Source of the DNA: Sulfurimonas sp. endosymbiont of Alviniconcha boucheti
GTDB taxonomy: Bacteria > Campylobacterota > Campylobacteria > Campylobacterales > Sulfurimonadaceae
Reading direction: 5' to 3'
Assembly: GCA_021766785.1 (NCBI GenBank)
Contig: JAICBP010000076.1
Span: 129,225-183,740, forward strand
Length of the DNA: 54,516 nt
In this document: piece by piece, positions 8,190 through 17,114 of the stretch
How positions within the stretch are numbered: position 1 is the stretch's first letter
Layout: each line of letters starts with the position of its first letter
Program-made: the position numbers and the translations under genes
The notes under the pieces: model-generated
The model's input: the letters and a program-made list of their open reading frames with translations, nothing else
Databases searched by the model: none
What the model was told of the DNA's origin: nothing

Positions 8190-8647
8190 TCCTCTTTTTT
8201 GTAGATAAGAGGGTCTGAAGTGAAATTACTATTTTTAGCTATAAAGCTTAGTCTATTATCAAGTTTCTTAAACCGTACAAGATAGTATCTTTTCCACTCC
8301 TGTGTTGAAGAGAGGAGATATGAAAATTTATTTTTTACTTGTAACTCTTTAACGCTGAGTGCTTCTTCTCCATTGAGAAAAAACTTTATATCTCTCCCTT
8401 TATCTTTTGTTGTGTAGATAGAGACATAAAACCATTCATCTTCATTATATGTTTTAGCAAGTACTTGATTGAGGTAGAGAACACTCAGAGTACCTATTGT
8501 TTTATTTTGAGAATGAATTTTGGAACTTAAAATACTATTTTCACATTTAATCTGCATAGAGGTAAGGTTGAACCTAGAAAAAGCATTTGAGCTTGAACAT
8601 CCTATAAAAAGTGTTGAAATTAAAATAATTAGTAAAAAAGTTTTCAT
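8186..8647 (-). CDS. Putative lipoprotein, 153 aa
   Basis: The N-terminus MKTFLLIILISTLFIGCSSS is a clear type II signal with lipobox LFIG-C, so Cys17 should be lipidated. The remainder is a small, lysine-rich, probably beta-structured domain that I do not recognise. The gene is convergent with yggT (four-base overlap) and divergent from mobB. A putative lipoprotein at this spot between yggT and mobB matches the gene order I recall from Campylobacter, where a lytic transglycosylase also lies nearby; none is present here. Confidence 0.78.
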   Translation of the reverse strand: MKTFLLIILISTLFIGCSSSNAFSRFNLTSMQIKCENSILSSKIHSQNKTIGTLSVLYLNQVLAKTYNEDEWFYVSIYTTKDKGRDIKFFLNGEEALSVKELQVKNKFSYLLSSTQEWKRYYLVRFKKLDNRLSFIAKNSNFTSDPLIYKKED

Positions 8648-8732
8648 TTTTTTCCTTTTGTATAGTCGAAATTATATCTTATTAAACTCTTCTTTTGTAT
8701 AATCATTGAAATTTTATTTTAGGACTTATATA

Positions 8733-9236
8733 TTGAGTAAAAGATTAGCAGTAGCATTTACTGGACCATCTAACAGTGGAAAAACAACTCTTATTTTAAA
8801 AGTAGCAAGAAAACTCATCCATGATCATAAGCTTAAAATAGCTATTATTAAACACGATCCAAAAGATAAGGCTCGTTTTGATGTAGAGGGAAAGGATAGC
8901 TATAAGTTCAGCGATACTGGTGCAGAGGTAATAGTAACCTCTCCTAACCGTACAACTTACTTTTCACAACATAAATCAGAACTTGATGATATGATAAGAC
9001 TATTTAATAAGTTTGATATTTTACTAGTAGAGGGTCTAAAAAATCTTCCTCTACCAAGAATAAGTGTATTCCGTAATCATATTGACAAGGATTATTTACC
9101 CTATATGAATGCTTTAGCAACGGATAGTAGTATTAACATACAGAACTACGATATTCCAGAAAATATTGAGCAACTTGATCTAAATGATATAGATGCTGTA
9201 ATAGAGTGGATATTAAAAAACGCCAAAAAAGTTTAA
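8733..9236 (+). CDS. mobB: Molybdopterin-guanine dinucleotide biosynthesis protein B
   Basis: A small GTPase-like protein that assists MobA in attaching GMP to molybdopterin for Mo/W enzymes. The P-loop GPSNSGKTT is at residues 11-19, followed by IKHDPKDKARFDVEGKDS and LLVEGLKNLPLPRI, all typical of MobB. I place the start at a TTG at 8733 because AGGA lies eight bases before it; an upstream in-frame TTG at 8706 lacks a ribosome site and would add nine atypical residues. Product 167 aa. It leads the mobB-fbp-small Cys protein group. No mobA is in the window. Confidence 0.9.
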   Translation: MSKRLAVAFTGPSNSGKTTLILKVARKLIHDHKLKIAIIKHDPKDKARFDVEGKDSYKFSDTGAEVIVTSPNRTTYFSQHKSELDDMIRLFNKFDILLVEGLKNLPLPRISVFRNHIDKDYLPYMNALATDSSINIQNYDIPENIEQLDLNDIDAVIEWILKNAKKV

Positions 9237-9249
9237 ATAAAGGACAAAA

Positions 9250-10092
9250 ATGAGAGATATATTTAACGCAATACAGAGAAGTGCTAGGAGAATTAAACAT
9301 GCCATAGATGTAAAAGATATAGGCTACTCACAACTAGAGAACAGTTCTGGGGAAATGCAACTTCAACTTGATATTCAGTGCGATTTGATTATTCAAGAGG
9401 AGTTCTCTAAAGTTGCTTCTATCCATACGATAGCAAGTGAAGAGAAAGAGAGAGAGATGCTTTTAGATGAAAATGGAAAGTATTATATTGCTTATGATCC
9501 TCTTGATGGTTCTTCTTTAGTAGATGTAAATCTTAGTGTTGGCTCTATTTATGGTATCTATGAAAATGCATTTGGTACAGCAAATATGGTAGCAGCTTGT
9601 TATGTTGTTCATGGTCCTCGCGTTGAGATGGTTTTTGCAGAAAATAAAACAAAACTTTACTTGCTTCAAGATGGTGAGTTTGAGTTTGTTAAAGAGATAA
9701 GAGTTGGTGATAAAGGTAGGCTGATGGCTCCAGGTGGAACACAGAAAAATTGGGCTCCTTATCATAAAAATATGATAGACTCATTTTTCCAAGAAGGCTA
9801 TAGACTTCGTTATTCTGGTGGTATGGTACCTGACTTACATCAGATACTTCTTAAAGGTGGTGGACTCTTCTCTTACCCAGGGACTAGTGATAAGCCAGAG
9901 GGAAAACTTCGTCGTCTTTTTGAAGTGTTTCCTTTTGCATTTATTTATGAAAAGTCTGGTGGCTATGCAATAGATGGTAAAAATGACCTCATGACATTAG
10001 GTCATGCACATATACACGATACTGCAATCTGCTTCTTTGGTTCAAAGTATGAGATAGATCGTGTTAAAGAGGTTTATATAAAAAATGCATAA
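9250..10092 (+). CDS. fbp: Fructose-1,6-bisphosphatase class I
   Basis: 280 residues, somewhat short for class I FBPase but complete in motifs: the metal site D-P-L-D-G-S (83-88), GSIYGIY, and [17 protein letters not shown] near the active site. It hydrolyses fructose-1,6-bisphosphate to fructose-6-phosphate in the cytoplasm, the committed step of gluconeogenesis, which is needed for biomass from CO2 via the rTCA cycle. It has AAAGGA ahead of the ATG, lies 13 bases after mobB, and its 3' end overlaps the next small gene by eight bases. Confidence 0.94.
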   Translation: MRDIFNAIQRSARRIKHAIDVKDIGYSQLENSSGEMQLQLDIQCDLIIQEEFSKVASIHTIASEEKEREMLLDENGKYYIAYDPLDGSSLVDVNLSVGSIYGIYENAFGTANMVAACYVVHGPRVEMVFAENKTKLYLLQDGEFEFVKEIRVGDKGRLMAPGGTQKNWAPYHKNMIDSFFQEGYRLRYSGGMVPDLHQILLKGGGLFSYPGTSDKPEGKLRRLFEVFPFAFIYEKSGGYAIDGKNDLMTLGHAHIHDTAICFFGSKYEIDRVKEVYIKNA

Positions 10093-10282
10093 TGAGCAAA
10101 AAGACAAATTCGAACTTTTTCTTGATGAGATGATACAAAAGCTTCAAAATTGTCAAGAGAACAAAGGGCATAAAAGTTGTAGTCTCTGTGAATTATGCAT
10201 TGGCTGTTCCTTGAGAAATGAATATGTAAAAGCAGTCTATAACAGTATGTCTAAGGGTGATACTGGTGGATTTGAATTTTAA
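10085..10282 (+). CDS. Small Cys-rich protein, 65 aa, coupled to fbp
   Basis: I cannot name this protein. It has five cysteines: one after QN (residue 23), then [10 protein letters not shown] (CxxCxxCxxC) in the middle, a pattern suited to an Fe-S cluster or zinc. The ends are hydrophilic and charged. It starts inside the last codons of fbp (eight-base overlap), so it is almost certainly translated from the same mRNA. A small gene between fbp and metG is, to my recollection, conserved in related Campylobacterota. No signal peptide is seen, so it is cytoplasmic. Confidence 0.72.
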   Translation: MHNEQKDKFELFLDEMIQKLQNCQENKGHKSCSLCELCIGCSLRNEYVKAVYNSMSKGDTGGFEF

Positions 10283-10494
10283 CAAAATATATATCTTAGT
10301 CTTTTATAGCTTTAATGACGATCTCAAATGCAATTTTTAATATTTTTATAAATTTTCTGCTCTTATTGCTAGATGGATATGTTGAAAACTATTTCCTCTG
10401 ATTTACCTACTCCTTACATAAATTTTACATGATTTGGGATATATCTAAGGCTATTTAGGTAAAATAACATCAATACATTTGACAGGACAAGAAA

Positions 10495-12447
10495 TTGAGT
10501 AAATACATAACTACACCTATATACTATGTAAACGGAGAGGCTCATATTGGGCATGCTTATACGACTTTTATCGCAGATACTACTGCGAGATATGAACGAT
10601 TAAAGGGAAATAAGACTCTCTTTTTAACGGGAACTGATGAACATGGGCAGAAAATTGAGGAGTCAGCACAAAAAAATGCTAAACCTACTCAAGAGTTTGC
10701 AGATGAGATAAGTGCTACATTTAAAAATCTTTGGGATGAGTTTGAGATCTCTTACAGCAAGTTTATACGTACAACTGACAAAGACCATATGGTTGGCGTT
10801 CAAAAAGCATTTGTAAAGATGCTTGAAAAAGATGATATTTACAAAGATTTTTATGAGGGTCACTACTGTGTAAGCTGTGAGACATTTTTTCCTGAAACAC
10901 AACTTGTTGATGGTGAGTTCTGCCCTGATTGCGGACGTACAACTAGTATTGTAAAAGAGGAAAGCTACTTCTTTAGACTCTCCAAATATGAAGATAAACT
11001 CCTTCAGCATTATAAAGAAAATCCTGATTTTATAATGCCACGTTCTCGTGCAAATGAGATCACAAACTTTGTAAAAGGTGGACTTCATGACCTCTCTGTT
11101 ACTCGTACATCTTTTACATGGGGGGTTAAAATGCCTAAATCTTTACATGATGATAAGCATGTCATATATGTTTGGCTTGATGCCCTACTCAACTATATTA
11201 CGGCATTAGGTTATGGAGATGATGAGGCAGATATGAATTTCTGGCCAGCTTCTACTCACTTTGTAGGTAAAGATATTTTACGTTTTCATGCTATCTACTG
11301 GCCTGCATTCTTGATGAGTCTGGATCTACCACTTCCAAAAACTATTGGTGCTCATGGATGGTGGACTCGTGATGGTGAAAAGATGTCTAAGTCAAAAGGC
11401 AATGTAGTATCGCCTAAAGAGGTTTCAGATGCTTATGGTGTTGAAAATCTTCGTTATTTTATGCTTCGTGAAGTACCGTTTGGTCAAGATGGGGACTTCT
11501 CTCAACGTGCATTAATAGACCGTATCAACTCCGAACTCTCTAATGATCTTGGTAATCTTTTAAATCGCATTATCGGTATGAGTGGAAAATATTCTGCTTA
11601 CGAGATAGATAGTACAGATGTTGCAAAGTACCATACTCAAGAGCTTGATGCAATAGATAAGGTTCTTGACTCTTTAGATCACTACATGAGTGAGATACAG
11701 ATACATAGATATCTTGAAGAGCTATGGAAACTTTTCTCTATTGGCAACGCTGCAATTACAGAACATGAGCCATGGGTAAAAATAAAAGACAATGAAACAG
11801 ACAAGGCTTTAGCTACTGTTGCATTGGTTGCAAATATCTTAGCTAAAGCTGCAATAATGCTCTCTCCTATTATGCCTAAAACTACCACCACTATTGCTAA
11901 TGCTTTAAACTTTGAGATAAATAATAAGAGTTATAATGAACTAGTAGTCAACAAAAAACTATTAAAACTATTTAATATTAAAAAAGTACCTCCTCTCTTC
12001 CCTCGTGTTGAAGCACCACTTATGCAAGAAGTATTACAAGCTGAAGCAAACTCTTCAAAAGTGGAGAAAAAGAGTTCTAAGAAAAAGGAGAAGTTTGAAT
12101 CTGCTGCAAATTTTGGTGAAAACCTTATAGAAATAGGAGATTTTTTTGAGACATCACTCAAAGTAGGAACAGTTCTTGAAGCTGAGAACGTACCAAAGAG
12201 TAAAAAACTTCTCAAGTTAAAAGTGAGTCTTGGAGTAAATGATACTAGACAGATAGTAGCTGGAATTCGTGAGTCATACTCTGCTGAGTCGCTTGTCGAA
12301 ACACAAGTCTGTGTCGTGGCAAACTTAAAACCTACAAAACTTATGGGAATTATGAGTGAAGGGATGTTGCTTGCTGCTAAAGATGAAGATGGACTCTCTC
12401 TAATACGACCAGAAAAACCTAAAAAGGCAGGTACTCTTATTGGATGA
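10495..12447 (+). CDS. metG: Methionyl-tRNA synthetase with C-terminal tRNA-binding domain
   Basis: 650 residues. Class I motifs are intact: A-H-I-G-H at 16-20 and K-M-S-K-S at 296-300. A zinc-type pair CVSC...CPDC lies in the connective peptide. The tail from about residue 550 (IGDFFETSLKVGTVLEAENV onward) is the EMAPII/Trbp111-type OB-fold that binds tRNA and often dimerises. It charges tRNA-Met, including the initiator. The start is a TTG at 10495 with AGGA upstream; no nearer ATG fits. A Lys/Ser-rich linker (SSKVEKKSSKKKEK) joins the domains. The next gene overlaps by four bases. Confidence 0.95.
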   Translation: MSKYITTPIYYVNGEAHIGHAYTTFIADTTARYERLKGNKTLFLTGTDEHGQKIEESAQKNAKPTQEFADEISATFKNLWDEFEISYSKFIRTTDKDHMVGVQKAFVKMLEKDDIYKDFYEGHYCVSCETFFPETQLVDGEFCPDCGRTTSIVKEESYFFRLSKYEDKLLQHYKENPDFIMPRSRANEITNFVKGGLHDLSVTRTSFTWGVKMPKSLHDDKHVIYVWLDALLNYITALGYGDDEADMNFWPASTHFVGKDILRFHAIYWPAFLMSLDLPLPKTIGAHGWWTRDGEKMSKSKGNVVSPKEVSDAYGVENLRYFMLREVPFGQDGDFSQRALIDRINSELSNDLGNLLNRIIGMSGKYSAYEIDSTDVAKYHTQELDAIDKVLDSLDHYMSEIQIHRYLEELWKLFSIGNAAITEHEPWVKIKDNETDKALATVALVANILAKAAIMLSPIMPKTTTTIANALNFEINNKSYNELVVNKKLLKLFNIKKVPPLFPRVEAPLMQEVLQAEANSSKVEKKSSKKKEKFESAANFGENLIEIGDFFETSLKVGTVLEAENVPKSKKLLKLKVSLGVNDTRQIVAGIRESYSAESLVETQVCVVANLKPTKLMGIMSEGMLLAAKDEDGLSLIRPEKPKKAGTLIG

Positions 12448-13460
12448 GACTTGAAAATGTCCTTGCACTTACATACGGCACTTTAGTAAACAAGCCCTTT
12501 GTAAAAATCTTTACTAATGTTGTCCTAGAAGCAAAAGCTGTCAAACGAGGTGATCTTTTCATGGCGTTTGATGAGACAAGTATAGAAGAAGCTATCCTTA
12601 ATGGTGCTTACGGCATAATATTCTCAACTCCCACAGATATAAGTGATGATGAAATTGCTTGGATAAGAGTTGAAAATATAGAAAATGCACTCAAACGCCT
12701 TCTCCGATTTCGACTTATAGATAAAAATATCAAAGCTTATAAAACAAATGAGATAGTCTTAAAACTTGCTTTACAAGTTGTTACAGAAGAGTCATTTATC
12801 GCTGTTTTAGGAGATATTCAGACTTTAAGTAAGCACCTTTGGGAGATTGATAAGGGTACTATCGTACTATTTTGCCCTACTTTGTGTGATAAAGAGATCT
12901 TTACAAATACTATAGAACTCTCAGATCGTGCCTACAAACATGTAAATATTATAGAGCAAACTCTTTTTGAAACCTCTTTTATTTACAACGATACATTTTA
13001 CGAACGCCAACTAATTTCGCCCTTTTTTATTCCCTATTTGGAGATACTTCTGCACCTTTTTAAGAACTTAGGTATAACCTATAAACTTAAAAAATTTATG
13101 CCTATAGATCATTTTGAAGCAGTATTTACAAATAAAAGGTTTGAGATCAAAGAGTTTGGAACGAGTGATAAAGTACTTATTTTTGAAAAAGATAGTAAGC
13201 TTATAGAGTCTGAGATACTTTTTTTAGAACGTGAGGTTACATGGGCAAAAACACTCTATGTACTTCCATCTTCACAAAAAGATATGGTTAATAAAATAAA
13301 AAATAGAGAGGATGTAGTACTCTATAAAAATCAAAATGAGATACTTAATATCTTACGAGAAAATTATTTTCACTTTGCACTAATAGTTGGAGTAGATAAA
13401 AGTTTACTTGCAAAACCTCTAGTTTCACAGAGAGAACTTACACTTTTTGATATTACATAA
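12444..13460 (+). CDS. MurF-like protein with Mur ligase N-terminal domain but no ATP site
   Basis: 338 residues. The first ~90 residues resemble the N-terminal substrate-binding domain of MurE/MurF: AKAVKRGDLFMAFDE, then IEEAILNGAYGIIFST, the pattern that follows DSR in Mur ligases. The GxxGKT(S) ATP-binding loop and ligase centre do not follow; the rest is an unrecognised domain. A real Mur ligase is therefore unlikely, and a role as peptidoglycan-precursor binding or regulatory protein is speculation. It overlaps metG by four bases (ATGA) and is followed after nine bases by the TRAP binding protein. A hypothetical gene after metG is, as I recall, usual in the phylum. Confidence 0.72.
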   Translation: MRLENVLALTYGTLVNKPFVKIFTNVVLEAKAVKRGDLFMAFDETSIEEAILNGAYGIIFSTPTDISDDEIAWIRVENIENALKRLLRFRLIDKNIKAYKTNEIVLKLALQVVTEESFIAVLGDIQTLSKHLWEIDKGTIVLFCPTLCDKEIFTNTIELSDRAYKHVNIIEQTLFETSFIYNDTFYERQLISPFFIPYLEILLHLFKNLGITYKLKKFMPIDHFEAVFTNKRFEIKEFGTSDKVLIFEKDSKLIESEILFLEREVTWAKTLYVLPSSQKDMVNKIKNREDVVLYKNQNEILNILRENYFHFALIVGVDKSLLAKPLVSQRELTLFDIT

Positions 13461-13469
13461 GGAAAAAAT

Positions 13470-14600
13470 ATGAATAGAAGAACCTTTTTAGTTACAGCTA
13501 CTTCAAGTGGTGCAGCTCTTGCTATTGGTGGATGCAATGAGAGTAATCATCAGGCAATAGACTACTCAAAACATCCAAGAAAATCTAATAAACTCAAGCA
13601 TATAAATATAAATCGTAATAAAAAAGTCATTATAAAACTTGCTACTTCATGGCCTGCACATTTTCCCATCATGGGGAGTGGTGTTGAGAAGTTTGCTCAG
13701 CGTGTTAAAGATATAAGTGGAGGTAGTTTAGAGATAAAGATTTACCCCAAAAATGTTCTTATTCCTGCATTAGCTGTTTTTGATGCCTGCTCTAGTGGTC
13801 AGATAGATGCCTTTCACTCGGGCCCTTACTACTGGAAAGGAAAAAACTCCTCTTTTTCTCTCTACAGTGGTATTCCTTTTGGTTTTACAGCTGAAGAGAT
13901 TAACTCTTGGATGACTTTTGGTAATGGACTAAAACTTTGGCGAGAGCAGTATAAAAAATATAATCTACATCCATTTTTAGGAGGAAATACTAACATTCAG
14001 ATGGGTGGATGGTTTAGAAAACCTATTAACTCTCTTGCAGATATGCATGGACTTAAAATGCGTATACCTGGTCTAGGAGGAGAAGTTTTCTCAAAGATAG
14101 GTGTAAATCCTGTACTATTGCCTGCAGGCGAGATATACACCTCTCTTGAACGTGGAGTTATTGATGCAACTGAGTGGGTTGGACCTGCTCTTGATATCAA
14201 AATGGGATTTTACAAAATTGCTCCTTATTATTACTCTGGTTGGCATGAACCTGGTTCTATTTTAGAGCTAACTTTTAATAAGCACTCTTTTTCTAAGCTT
14301 GCATTCGAGCATCAGTCTATTATAGAAGTATGTTCTTCTGAGATGAATGCAAATATGACTTCAGAGTTTCACCATAATAATATTTATGCATTACAAAAAC
14401 TTAAAGATTTAGGTGTAACACTCTCAAACTTTCCAGAAGATGTAAATAGTGCTGGTAAAAAAGCTCTCATTGAAGTTGTAGATGAATTAAGTAGTAAAAA
14501 TAGGGACTTTGCAGAAGTCTATGCAGATATAAGAGACTATTTAGATCTTTCTAAATCATGGAGTAATATTAGTCTAAAAAATTTTCTTAATGAGAGATAA
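13470..14600 (+). CDS. TRAP transporter solute-binding protein (DctP family), Tat-type lipoprotein
   Basis: 376 residues. The N-terminus MNRRTFLVTATSSGAALAIGGC has the twin-Arg motif (RRTFL) and ends in a lipobox-like AIGG-C, suggesting export by Tat and lipid anchoring. The mature part is a DctP-type binding protein: TSWPAHFPIMGSGVEKFA, IKIYPKNVLIP, GQIDAFHSG, the MRIPGLGGEVF segment with its ligand-contacting Arg, and GVIDATEWVGP. These proteins capture organic acids or similar solutes for TRAP permeases. No dctQ/dctM permease gene is adjacent, so the partner is elsewhere or the protein works alone. It is the last gene of the metG cluster. Confidence 0.87.
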   Translation: MNRRTFLVTATSSGAALAIGGCNESNHQAIDYSKHPRKSNKLKHININRNKKVIIKLATSWPAHFPIMGSGVEKFAQRVKDISGGSLEIKIYPKNVLIPALAVFDACSSGQIDAFHSGPYYWKGKNSSFSLYSGIPFGFTAEEINSWMTFGNGLKLWREQYKKYNLHPFLGGNTNIQMGGWFRKPINSLADMHGLKMRIPGLGGEVFSKIGVNPVLLPAGEIYTSLERGVIDATEWVGPALDIKMGFYKIAPYYYSGWHEPGSILELTFNKHSFSKLAFEHQSIIEVCSSEMNANMTSEFHHNNIYALQKLKDLGVTLSNFPEDVNSAGKKALIEVVDELSSKNRDFAEVYADIRDYLDLSKSWSNISLKNFLNER

Positions 14601-14660
14601 AAGTAATGGAGTTTATTTTTTTACTGTATTATTGTAAAAATTTAAAAATATGGGTATCTT

Positions 14661-15887
14661 TTGAATAAATTCTTTCTTCTATCCTCTTTTTTTCCTTGTT
14701 TACTTATGGCTTCCTTTGGTGGTTTTTTAGTTGATATAAATAACTCAAAACCAGTAAAAAATGCTCTTGTTATTGATGGAAATAAAACTACATATAGTGA
14801 TGCCAATGGTTCATTTAGTATAAATAATCCCTCATCAATTATTCATATAAAAGCTTATGGATATAGACCATTAGCCATAGATACAAATAGTACACAAAAA
14901 ATCTTCAAACTTCAATCCATCAAAGTAAAAGCACTTTATCTTACATTTTGGGGGGCTAGCAATAACTCCCCAAGACTCAAAAAAATTATAAAACTCTTAA
15001 AAGAGACTCAAGCAAATGCTATTGTAGTGGATGTCAAAAATGAATATGGCTTTACCTCTTTTCTTACAGGATCTCAACAAGCAAACGCCTATGGTGCACA
15101 TAAGAGTAGGACAAATCATAATATAAAGAAATTTATTAAAACTATGAAAAAGCATCATATATACACGATAGCGCGTATTGTAACTTTTAAAGATGAGATT
15201 CAAGCATCTCACAACCCTGAATATGTATTAAGACGTAATGATAATGGTTCAATTTGGAGAAATCATGACAAAATAGCATGGGTAGATCCTTTTGATTTAC
15301 GTTCACATAGCTATTCAATTACTATTGCAAAAGAAGCTGCAAAAGTTGGTTTTGATGAGATAAACTTTGATTATATTCGCTTTCCTGCAAAAAAGGGGCT
15401 TCATTTTTCAAAAAAAAATACACAAAAGAACCGTGTAGAAGCTATAGAAAAATTTTTAGATATGGCAAAAGAGAGATTAGAACCTTATGGCGTTTTTATC
15501 TCAGTGGACACCTATGGAAATATTTTGTGGAGCAAGAAAGATGATAATAATGTTGGGCAGGTACTTCTCTCACTCACAAAACACTCTGATTATATCTCAC
15601 CAATGCTCTATCCATCTGGATTCTCCTATGGCTCTTTTCATTTTAAACACCCTGCAAATCATCCATATGCTGTCATACAAAGAAGTTTGAAGAACATAAA
15701 AGATAAAGTAGATATTACAAGAGTTCGACCTTGGTTACAGTACTTTAGAGACTATACATCAAATAGGAGAGTATATGGAAAGTTTGAAATACAAGAACAG
15801 ATACGAGCAACAGAAGAGCTCAATACTAATGGCTGGATGATGTGGTCACCATCGAGTAGATACCACAAAAGTTATCTTACCAAGTAA
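14661..15887 (+). CDS. Secreted putative glycoside hydrolase-like protein (DUF4015 type)
   Basis: 408 residues starting at TTG 14661, which yields a good signal peptide (MNKFFLLSSFFPCLLMAS). Residues ~20-85 form a small carboxypeptidase-regulatory-like beta domain (GFLVDINNSKPVKNALVIDG...TYSDANGSFSI). The rest is a TIM-barrel-like domain of the putative glycosyl hydrolase family PF13200/DUF4015: ALYLTFWGASN, ANAIVVDVKNEYGF, IARIVTFKD, IAWVDPFD, GFDEINFDYIRFP, SPMLYPSGF and MMWSPSSRY. The acidic residues in DVKNE and NFDYIRFP are likely active-site residues. A periplasmic or envelope polysaccharide role is inferred. The 3' end overlaps the convergent ygjP-like gene by 11 bases. Confidence 0.82.
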   Translation: MNKFFLLSSFFPCLLMASFGGFLVDINNSKPVKNALVIDGNKTTYSDANGSFSINNPSSIIHIKAYGYRPLAIDTNSTQKIFKLQSIKVKALYLTFWGASNNSPRLKKIIKLLKETQANAIVVDVKNEYGFTSFLTGSQQANAYGAHKSRTNHNIKKFIKTMKKHHIYTIARIVTFKDEIQASHNPEYVLRRNDNGSIWRNHDKIAWVDPFDLRSHSYSITIAKEAAKVGFDEINFDYIRFPAKKGLHFSKKNTQKNRVEAIEKFLDMAKERLEPYGVFISVDTYGNILWSKKDDNNVGQVLLSLTKHSDYISPMLYPSGFSYGSFHFKHPANHPYAVIQRSLKNIKDKVDITRVRPWLQYFRDYTSNRRVYGKFEIQEQIRATEELNTNGWMMWSPSSRYHKSYLTK

Positions 15888-16404
15888 TGTCTATTTCCTG
15901 TAAACTTATCCTATACTTTTTTTCTTCTTGAAGATAGGATTTGACTAAAGAGTGAAACTCCTTTGAGTGATTCATATACCGTAAATGTGCTAATTCATGG
16001 ACTATAACATAATCTACTAATTCGCTTGCTACATAAAAAAGTGCCCTGTTGAGTGTAATAACACCCAAAGAACTACAAGATCCCCACCTTCGCTTCATTT
16101 TTCTAAACTTTAATTGTGAGTAATGTAAAGACATCTTTTGTGCAAAATAGTTAACACGTTCCTCTATCGATTCTTGAGTGTGCAACTCTATATTTCCAAG
16201 TTTTTTACAATTTTTTATTTTTTGAAGTTGTTTTAGTATCCATTCTTCTCTCTCATCAATAAAAGTAGCTATAAATTTTTGAGAAGAGATAGGTGTTTTG
16301 ATTTTAAGTTTACCCTCTTTTGTAACACTTAGATAGCTATGTTTTAATTTTTTATTAATCTCAATAGAGAGATTATAGTTTTTATATTGTTTAGTATCAT
16401 ACAT
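15877..16404 (-). CDS. YgjP-like M48-type metallopeptidase-fold protein (DUF45)
   Basis: 175 residues with the zinc motif H-E-L-A-H in YVIVHELAHLRYMNHSKEF and the family signature KRRWGSCSSLGVITLNRAL upstream of it. The DUF45/YgjP family has the SprT/zincin fold. A UTP pyrophosphatase activity has been reported for some members, so a proteolytic role should not be assumed. It lies downstream of queC with an eight-base overlap, likely co-transcribed with it. Confidence 0.88.
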   Translation of the reverse strand: MYDTKQYKNYNLSIEINKKLKHSYLSVTKEGKLKIKTPISSQKFIATFIDEREEWILKQLQKIKNCKKLGNIELHTQESIEERVNYFAQKMSLHYSQLKFRKMKRRWGSCSSLGVITLNRALFYVASELVDYVIVHELAHLRYMNHSKEFHSLVKSYLQEEKKYRISLQEIDITW

Positions 16405-17080
16405 ATTTTATGGGGTCTGTTACTCCAGCTTGAAGAAATCCATTTAAACGAAGACGACAGCTATCACAAACGCCACAAGCGATATCCGAATTTTTATAGC
16501 AAGACCATGTAAGGGAGAGCGGTACTTGCAGTTCTATCGCTTTTGCTACTATTTCAGATTTCTTTAAATGTACAAGTGGCATATCAATTTTTATATTTGT
16601 CTCATCTTTTGTACCGAGATTTATGGCATTTTGCATAGAGTGAATATAACTCTCTTTGCAATCTGGATATCCACTGCTATCTTCCTGAACAACGCCTATA
16701 CTTATAAGTTCTGCACTCTCTTTTTCTGCAATAGCTGCTGCCATAGAGAGAAAGATACCGTTACGAAAAGGGACATATGTAACAGGGACAATGCCCTCTT
16801 CCACTCCATCTATAGGTATCTCTATTGTTTTATCTGTAAGTGCAGAAGTAGCTCCTAGCTGCTTAAAAAAGTCTAAATCTAAGATATATTTTCTTGTAAC
16901 TTTCAATGCATCAGAAATATTATGAAAACACTCTAACTCTTTGCTCTGTGTTCTTTGGTTATAGTTAAAATGTACAGCTATTATATTATAACCTCTTGTT
17001 TGCATCATATATGCACTAAGAGTAGAGTCCATCCCACCACTCATAATACAGACAGCAATTTTATTGTTTATTTTTTTCAT
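16397..17080 (-). CDS. queC: 7-cyano-7-deazaguanine synthase
   Basis: 227 residues. The PP-loop SGGMDST is near the N-terminus and the zinc-binding cysteines are in SCYKNSDIACGVCDSCRLR near the C-terminus, the QueC signature. It converts 7-carboxy-7-deazaguanine to preQ0 with ATP and ammonia for queuosine in tRNA. Other queuosine genes are not adjacent. It lies 34 bases downstream of the Wzz-like gene on the same strand and overlaps the ygjP-like gene by eight bases. Confidence 0.95.
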   Translation of the reverse strand: MKKINNKIAVCIMSGGMDSTLSAYMMQTRGYNIIAVHFNYNQRTQSKELECFHNISDALKVTRKYILDLDFFKQLGATSALTDKTIEIPIDGVEEGIVPVTYVPFRNGIFLSMAAAIAEKESAELISIGVVQEDSSGYPDCKESYIHSMQNAINLGTKDETNIKIDMPLVHLKKSEIVAKAIELQVPLSLTWSCYKNSDIACGVCDSCRLRLNGFLQAGVTDPIKYV

Positions 17081-17114
17081 AGAGTAATTTTAGCATAATT
17101 TTTCACTCTTTTTG

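Noticed and set aside
10663-11088. 141-codon minus-strand ORF
   Set aside because: Antisense to the catalytic core of metG, which is intact; no ribosome site or recognisable protein.
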